Shown here in pieces: positions 59,589-64,000 of a stretch of DNA of 64,000 nucleotides. Numbering within the stretch: the first letter of the stretch is position 1; the number at the start of each line of letters is the position of its first letter. Both the position numbers and the translations under genes were made by a program. The DNA lies in the NCBI GenBank assembly GCA_002281555.1, contig NCGJ01000003.1, positions 1-64,000 on the forward strand, given 5' to 3'. Source of the stretch: Hydrogenophilales bacterium 28-61-23. Its GTDB lineage: Bacteria; Pseudomonadota; Gammaproteobacteria; Burkholderiales; Thiobacillaceae. The notes beneath the pieces are model-generated. The model saw only the letters and a program-made list of their open reading frames with translations, was not told the origin of the DNA and made no database searches.

Positions 59589-60968
59589 TTAAAGTTGTTC
59601 GCTGGTCAACACGCCAACCGCGCGCTTGAGTTCAGCGCGGTTGACGGCGAGTTCATAACGGGCGGCCACCAAGTCCGCGCGCGCCTTGTCGTGTTGGGCC
59701 TGGGCGCCGAGTAACTCGATCAGCGTCGCCATGCCGTTCTCGTACCGTTTTTTGACCAGACGCTGCGCCTCCATGGTCTGTTCCAGGCCCGCTTCGCGCG
59801 CGGCTATTTTTTCCTCGGCTTCAAGCGCCTTGCGCCGCGCCTCGGTGACCTGATAGCCGATGCCGTCCTCGGCCTGGCGCAGCTTGGCGACAAGTTCCGC
59901 GCGTTGCGCCTCGGCACGGCTGATCGCGGCATTGCTGACGCCACCGTCGAACGCCGCCCAAGACAACACGCCGGCCACGGTATATGAGGAAGCATCCAGG
60001 CCCAGCGTCTTGTCATTCCAATCCTGGCGCAACATGACGTTGAATTGCGGTTTTTTACTGGCGCGCTCAACCGCAACCCGAGCACCCGCCCCCTCGAGCT
60101 GGCTGCGCATCGCACGCAAACCGGCATGTTCATTCAGGGCTTGCGCGCGTAAATCGGCCGCACTGCCGGCCAGCAGACCAGGATTGACCGGCTCGCCAAC
60201 CTCGATCGCATCGTCCAGCGACCGACCCATCAATAAAGACAGTTGGTTCAGCGCCGCAGCCTCGGCGTTCTTCGCCTCGACCGTCTTGACCTTGATGTCT
60301 TCCAAGTTGGCCTTGGCCGACAGCACATCGCTCTTCACAACCATGCCTTGGCGATGCAGCTTTTCGCTGATCCGCACATATTCCTCGGCAGCCGCGCGTG
60401 CCTCGGTGGTCAACTTGATATAAGCGCGCGCGGTATGCACGCCCTGGTAGGCCATCAACACCTGTTTGGCAATCTGCTGGCGCGCCGCCTGGTCGCCGGA
60501 CTGGGCCGCGCGGACATAAGCCTTGGCGGTATCGACATAGCCCCGCACCATGCCGCCGTTGTATACGGGGATCAGCAGTTCGATGCGAGAGTTGACGTTG
60601 TTGACGGCGTCAGGGTGATTGAGATCGCGCGGCGCAACACCCAAGGTTGACGGGCCCAGATACTCCCCAGCCCCGAAATCGCCGAACGTCGCATTGCGCT
60701 GCCCCAGCTTCAGGCCGAAAGCATTCAATGCATCGTTGCTGCGTGTCGCCGTCAGCGACAGATTCAGGCGCGGCAGTCTGTTGCCATCCGCCTGGCGTAG
60801 AGCGGCTTCCGCCTGTTCGAGCTGAGCGCGACTGATCGCAAGATCAGGGTTTTGCGCCAATGCGATATCGACACACTGTTTGAATTCAAGCTTTTCCGCG
60901 AGGGCGCTTGCATTGAACAAGACAAGCGCGGTAGCCAGCATTGCACTGAGCGGATTCAATCGATTCAT
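59589..60968 (-). CDS. TolC-family outer-membrane efflux protein
   Basis: The 459-aa protein starts with a signal peptide (MNRLNPLSAMLATALVLFN, ending near ALAEKLEF). Two TolC repeats of long helices follow (ALAQNPDLAISRAQLEQAEA; ALNEHAGLRAMRSQLEGAGA) with LMGRSLDDAI and ENGMATLIELLGAQ. It forms the outer-membrane channel of the tripartite system. AAGGAGC lies 6 bases before the ATG at 60968; the longer frame to 61004 lies in the leader. First gene of the efflux operon. Confidence 0.94.
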   Translation of the reverse strand: MNRLNPLSAMLATALVLFNASALAEKLEFKQCVDIALAQNPDLAISRAQLEQAEAALRQADGNRLPRLNLSLTATRSNDALNAFGLKLGQRNATFGDFGAGEYLGPSTLGVAPRDLNHPDAVNNVNSRIELLIPVYNGGMVRGYVDTAKAYVRAAQSGDQAARQQIAKQVLMAYQGVHTARAYIKLTTEARAAAEEYVRISEKLHRQGMVVKSDVLSAKANLEDIKVKTVEAKNAEAAALNQLSLLMGRSLDDAIEVGEPVNPGLLAGSAADLRAQALNEHAGLRAMRSQLEGAGARVAVERASKKPQFNVMLRQDWNDKTLGLDASSYTVAGVLSWAAFDGGVSNAAISRAEAQRAELVAKLRQAEDGIGYQVTEARRKALEAEEKIAAREAGLEQTMEAQRLVKKRYENGMATLIELLGAQAQHDKARADLVAARYELAVNRAELKRAVGVLTSEQL

Positions 60969-61024
60969 GACAACGCTCCTTGATGAAGCAACGATCTCCC
61001 GCACAACAAGGAATGCGAGGAAAT

Positions 61025-61053
61025 ATTAGAGATCGCTAATGTAGCAGAATCAA
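61025..61053 (-). promoter_or_regulatory. Promoter with operator palindrome of the efflux operon
   Basis: On the minus strand, -35 TTGATT (61053-61048), a 17-base spacer, and -10 TCTAAT (61030-61025). The inverted repeat ATTAG-N6-CTAAT (61025-61040) covers the -10 and half the spacer. It lies 57 bases before the TolC start. A repressor bound there would block RNA polymerase; the adjacent ArsR gene is the natural candidate. Confidence 0.65.
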
Positions 61054-61117
61054 TTATTTTTATGCAAGCATAGATAAGACATATCGGGGTTGCAATCTAC
61101 CGCAATGCAGGCATTGC

Positions 61118-61435
61118 CTACTTGGCGAAGCCGCAGAAAACATCACGCATCATCCCGATCAACTGCAATGTCCGGGTATCGCCCACACGGTAATAAACCC
61201 GGTTGGCATCTTTACGCGTACGCAACACTCCCTTGTCACGAAGGATAGCCAAGTGCTGCGAAATATTGCTTTGCGACGTGCCGACGTTATCGACAATATC
61301 CTGAACACTGACCTCTTTGTCGCCGAGTACACACAGGATTTTCAGCCTTAGCGGATGGGACATCGCCTTGAGTGCGCGAGAGGCTTGCTCAATATGTTCG
61401 TCCTTGTCGATTAGTTCTACGGACTCGGAAATCAT
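61118..61435 (-). CDS. ArsR-family repressor, BigR/SqrR-like
   Basis: The 105-aa winged-helix protein has the family blocks ALKAMSHPLRLKILCVLGDK, VGTSQSNISQHLAILRDKGV (recognition helix) and RVYYRVGDTRTLQLI. Cysteines lie at C35 (LKILCVL) and C101 (DVFCGF), 66 residues apart, the spacing of the redox pair in BigR and SqrR (as recalled), which form a tetrasulfide with reactive sulfur. It lacks the CxC metal site of ArsR/SmtB sensors. Start at 61435; a longer in-frame start at 61480 would cover a palindrome. It lies upstream of the TolC-MFP-RND-DUF2892-rhodanese series, which it probably represses. Confidence 0.9.
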   Translation of the reverse strand: MISESVELIDKDEHIEQASRALKAMSHPLRLKILCVLGDKEVSVQDIVDNVGTSQSNISQHLAILRDKGVLRTRKDANRVYYRVGDTRTLQLIGMMRDVFCGFAK

Positions 61436-61460
61436 TGCGGGCTCCGTACTGCGGATAATG

Positions 61461-61480
61461 TTGTAATAACGATATTGCAA
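61461..61480 (-). promoter_or_regulatory. Palindrome upstream of the ArsR gene
   Basis: TTGTAATA-ACGA-TATTGCAA is an imperfect inverted repeat with 7 of 8 arm positions paired, 25 bases before the repressor start. On the minus strand it begins with TTGCAA, a possible weak -35 with TATCCG 17 bases on. Suited to autoregulation, but not identical to the palindrome before the TolC gene. Confidence 0.45.
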
Positions 61481-61519
61481 AATGATCGATCAGTTGAATG
61501 GCGTAACCGAACAGTCGCA

Positions 61520-61552
61520 CGAGTATATCTCGTATAGTATTCAAATATACTA
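61520..61552. promoter_or_regulatory. Two adjacent palindromes between the ArsR gene and gpmI
   Basis: CGAG-TATAT-CTCG (61520-61532) and TAGTAT-N6-ATACTA (61535-61552), both perfect, sit in the AT-rich divergent region 34-66 bases before gpmI. TATACT at 61546-61551 could be a -10 for gpmI. They may be operators; the binding protein is unknown. Confidence 0.4.
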
Positions 61553-61585
61553 AAATACGGCCGCCAAAGACGACAAACTCAGCCA

Positions 61586-63133
61586 ATGCCACCTGCCTCC
61601 ATCAAACCCATAGTCCTTCTTATCCTCGATGGCTTCGGCTGCAGGGTAGCTGATTCTTACAATGCCATTACCAGTGCCGCCAAACCGAATTTCGACAAAC
61701 TCTGGAAGACCCACCCGCATACGCTGATTCAAGCTTCCGAAGCCGCTGTCGGCCTTCCTGCCGGGCAAATGGGCAACTCTGAAGTTGGGCATCTGAACAT
61801 CGGCGCGGGACGGGTTGTCTATCAGGAATTCACCCGCATCGACCACGCCATTCGAAATGGCCATTTCTCCGGCAACCTGACCCTCATGGGTGTCATTGAA
61901 AAATTGAAAGCCAATGGCGGTGCGTTGCACATTCTCGGCCTGCTCTCCGATGGCGGCGTACACAGCCATGAGAATCACATTCACGCCATGCTGGACATGG
62001 CTTTACATGAAGGCCTCGACAAGGTCTATGTTCATGCCTTCCTCGATGGCCGCGACACGCCGCCGAAAAGTGCGGAGGCTTATATCCGTTGTCTACAGGA
62101 CAAGATGGACGGCCTGCATGGCGGCCGCATCGCCAGCATCGTCGGGCGCTACTTCGCGATGGATCGCGACAAACGCTGGGATCGGGTGAAAGTCGCCTTC
62201 GATCTGCTCACTCTGGGCCGCGCCGACTATCAGGCGCCCAGCGCCGGTCTCGGCCTGGAAATGGCCTACGCGCGCGGAGAAAACGACGAGTTTGTGAAGC
62301 CTACCGCCATTGTCGAAGCGGGCGCCGAGCCGGTGCGCATGCAGGACGGCGATGCCATCGTGTTCATGAACTTCCGTTCCGACCGCGCCCGCGAGATCAC
62401 CAAGGCGTTCATCGAGCCGGAATTCAAGGGATTTGAGCGCGAATATGTGCCGAAATTATCAAGCTACTGCACTCTCACCGGCTACAGCGAGGAATTCGAT
62501 GTGCCCGTCGCCTTTCCCCCCGAGCGGGTACGAAATGGTTTTGGCGAATATATCGCCAATCTCGGCCTGCGCCAGTTACGCATTGCAGAAACCGAGAAAT
62601 ACCCGCATGTGACCTATTTCTTCAACGGCGGCGAAGAAACGGTCTACCCCGGCGAAGACCGCGTCATGGTGCAGTCGCCGAATGTTGCGACCTATGACCT
62701 CCAGCCCGAGATGAATGCGTTCGAACTGACCGACAAGCTGGTCGAAGCCATCGAAAGCCGAAAATACGACGCCATCATCTGCAACTATGCCAACTGCGAC
62801 ATGGTTGGGCACACCGGCATCATGGAAGCCGCCGTGCGCGCGGTGGAGGCGGTCGACACCTGCCTGGCGAAAATTGTCCAGGCCGTCGAGTCCGTAGGCG
62901 GCGAGATGCTGGTTACCGCCGACCATGGCAATGCCGAAACGATGCTCGACACCACGACCAATCAGCCCCACACCGCGCACACCATTAACCTGGTGCCCTT
63001 CCTCTATATCGGCCGACAGGCCCATATGAAACACAGCGGCGCGCTTGAGGACATCGCGCCAACCATGCTTAAGCTGATGGGACTGCCACAGCCGATGGAG
63101 ATGACGGGACATCCCCTTGTCGATTTCGAATAG
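61586..63133 (+). CDS. gpmI: Phosphoglycerate mutase (2,3-bisphosphoglycerate-independent)
   Basis: The 515-aa manganese enzyme interconverts 3- and 2-phosphoglycerate in glycolysis. Family motifs are present: VLLILDGFGCRV (metal Asp), LPAGQMGNSEVGHLNIGAGR with the catalytic Ser, HAFLDGRDTPPKSA, NYANCDMVGHTG, and LVTADHGNAETML. The start ATG at 61586 fits. Its 3' end overlaps the likely start of the EnvC-like gene. Confidence 0.97.
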   Translation: MPPASIKPIVLLILDGFGCRVADSYNAITSAAKPNFDKLWKTHPHTLIQASEAAVGLPAGQMGNSEVGHLNIGAGRVVYQEFTRIDHAIRNGHFSGNLTLMGVIEKLKANGGALHILGLLSDGGVHSHENHIHAMLDMALHEGLDKVYVHAFLDGRDTPPKSAEAYIRCLQDKMDGLHGGRIASIVGRYFAMDRDKRWDRVKVAFDLLTLGRADYQAPSAGLGLEMAYARGENDEFVKPTAIVEAGAEPVRMQDGDAIVFMNFRSDRAREITKAFIEPEFKGFEREYVPKLSSYCTLTGYSEEFDVPVAFPPERVRNGFGEYIANLGLRQLRIAETEKYPHVTYFFNGGEETVYPGEDRVMVQSPNVATYDLQPEMNAFELTDKLVEAIESRKYDAIICNYANCDMVGHTGIMEAAVRAVEAVDTCLAKIVQAVESVGGEMLVTADHGNAETMLDTTTNQPHTAHTINLVPFLYIGRQAHMKHSGALEDIAPTMLKLMGLPQPMEMTGHPLVDFE

Positions 63134-64000
63134 TCGGCTTCGTCTATCTACTGGGCGTTCATTCTCCGTTCTGCTGAGCTTTTGTTTGGCGCTGACCGCG
63201 GAAGCGGCGCCAGACGCGGGAAAACAAGAAGAACTCAAGGAGTTACGCTCCCGCATTCAAGCCTTGCAAGAAGAACTGGAACAAGCCAGTGAAGACAAAT
63301 CCGAAGTTACCGATGCGCTGAAAAATTCCGAACGCAGGATTTCGGATGTCAACCGCGGCCTGCGCGATCTTGAGATCAAACAACGCAAACTATCTCAGAC
63401 ACTGAAGCAATTGATCGGAGATACCCAATCCACCGAGTCCGAGATTGCGGAGCAACAAAAAATGCTCGGCGAACTCCTGCGCGAGCACTACGCTCAGGGC
63501 GGCAATGACGCATTGAAATTGATGCTTAACGGCCAGAATCCAGGCGACGTCGCCCGCAATATCGAATATTACGGCTACATTGGACGCGCACGCGCCGAAC
63601 TCATACGCCAACATCGTGAGTCATTGCGCCAACTCCATTCACTTCAGGAAAAAACACGTGAGCAAAACAGCGACCTGCATCAAGTCAAACAAGAGCGGGT
63701 CAGCCAGAAAAATACGCTAGAAGCCGAAAAAGGCACACGCCAGCAAGTCCTGTACAAACTATCCGAACAAATTCGGCAGCAGCGCAAGGAAATTGACACA
63801 CTGGTGCGCGATGAAAAGCGCCTGAGCCGATTGATTGAAAAGCTGGCCCGGCTTGCCGCCACCCCAAAATCCAGACCCCAAGTCCAACCGACCGCAAAAT
63901 CCGGACAAAGCGTCAAGGCGGTCGCGGATGCCAGCTTGGCCGGTCTGAATTTCCCGCGCCTGAAAGGCAAACTCGCGCTACCTGTCGCGGGCGAGATTCT
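63117..64000 (+). CDS. EnvC-like murein hydrolase activator, 5' part
   Basis: The open frame (phase of 63231) is free of stops from 63105 to the window edge. It encodes a signal-like segment (SFSVLLSFCLALTAEAAP), then long coiled coil (KQEELKELRSRIQALQEELE; NRGLRDLEIKQRKLSQTL), YAQGGNDALKLMLNGQNPGD, and a closing linker that ends before an M23/LytM domain (LPVAGEI). This is the EnvC/NlpD-type activator of amidases in cell division. There is no ATG or GTG near the start; the TTG at 63117, inside gpmI, is the best candidate and the exact start is uncertain. The gene continues outside the window. It follows gpmI as in many proteobacteria. Confidence 0.82.
   Translation, partial: MSISNSRLRLSTGRSFSVLLSFCLALTAEAAPDAGKQEELKELRSRIQALQEELEQASEDKSEVTDALKNSERRISDVNRGLRDLEIKQRKLSQTLKQLIGDTQSTESEIAEQQKMLGELLREHYAQGGNDALKLMLNGQNPGDVARNIEYYGYIGRARAELIRQHRESLRQLHSLQEKTREQNSDLHQVKQERVSQKNTLEAEKGTRQQVLYKLSEQIRQQRKEIDTLVRDEKRLSRLIEKLARLAATPKSRPQVQPTAKSGQSVKAVADASLAGLNFPRLKGKLALPVAGEI

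Noticed and set aside
61118-61435. Metal sensor of the ArsR/SmtB type
   Set aside because: The metal-binding CxC motif in the recognition region is missing; the two cysteines fit the BigR/SqrR arrangement instead.

Overview
The window is a gene-dense, GC-rich chromosomal stretch from a Gram-negative proteobacterium, most likely a betaproteobacterium. That placement is an inference from the DUF3579, DUF3619 and DUF3106 families, the rpoE-rseA-rseB-rseC-mucD order, and the lptF/lptG, secB, trxC and gpsA content. No rRNA, tRNA, CRISPR array or prophage is visible.

Left end (1-5.1 kb): the 3' part of groEL, a strong terminator, a Phd/ParE-type toxin-antitoxin pair, a B12-binding radical SAM protein bordered by a degenerate repeat, and a broken second copy of an internal groEL piece. 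The part of that copy that can be compared is identical to the real gene. This is the only stretch that looks rearranged.

5.1-21.2 kb (minus strand): an unbroken co-directional run of 18 genes. It starts with maturation genes (hupD, a HupH-like protein) and continues with an Isp-type membrane-bound uptake [NiFe] hydrogenase (small subunit, isp1, isp2, an unrecognised 148-aa protein, large subunit, an unrecognised 83-aa cysteine protein). Only 26 bases later comes a complete V/A-type ATPase set (G/H, C, I, K, F, E, A, B, D), then a secreted GlcG/HbpS-like protein. The joint arrangement of an H2-oxidising complex and a rotary V-type ATPase is the most striking feature here; it suggests coupling of H2 oxidation to an ion gradient used or made by the ATPase. 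A hypC gene diverges from the upstream end.

21.5-48 kb: mostly core genes in short operons. These are a degenerate HD-GYP protein with a CnoX-like thioredoxin/TPR protein and DUF3025, a phosphoesterase, ppa, rpsT, murJ, a large CHASE-PAS-GGDEF-EAL-CZB signalling protein with a bacteriohemerythrin, ribF-ileS-lspA-fkpB-ispH, rplU-rpmA, obgE-proB, an ECF sigma/DUF3619/DUF3106/RDD operon, lptF-lptG, pepA and nadB.

48-64 kb: the rpoE-rseABC-mucD envelope-stress operon; gpsA, secB, trxC, grxC; then an apparent sulfur- or redox-responsive unit. That unit has an ArsR repressor with the two-cysteine spacing of BigR/SqrR, a TolC-MFP-RND tripartite efflux system, and DUF2892 and rhodanese proteins that together resemble a split YgaP. 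A clear promoter with an overlapping palindrome precedes the TolC gene. The window ends with gpmI and the start of an EnvC-like protein that probably uses a TTG start.
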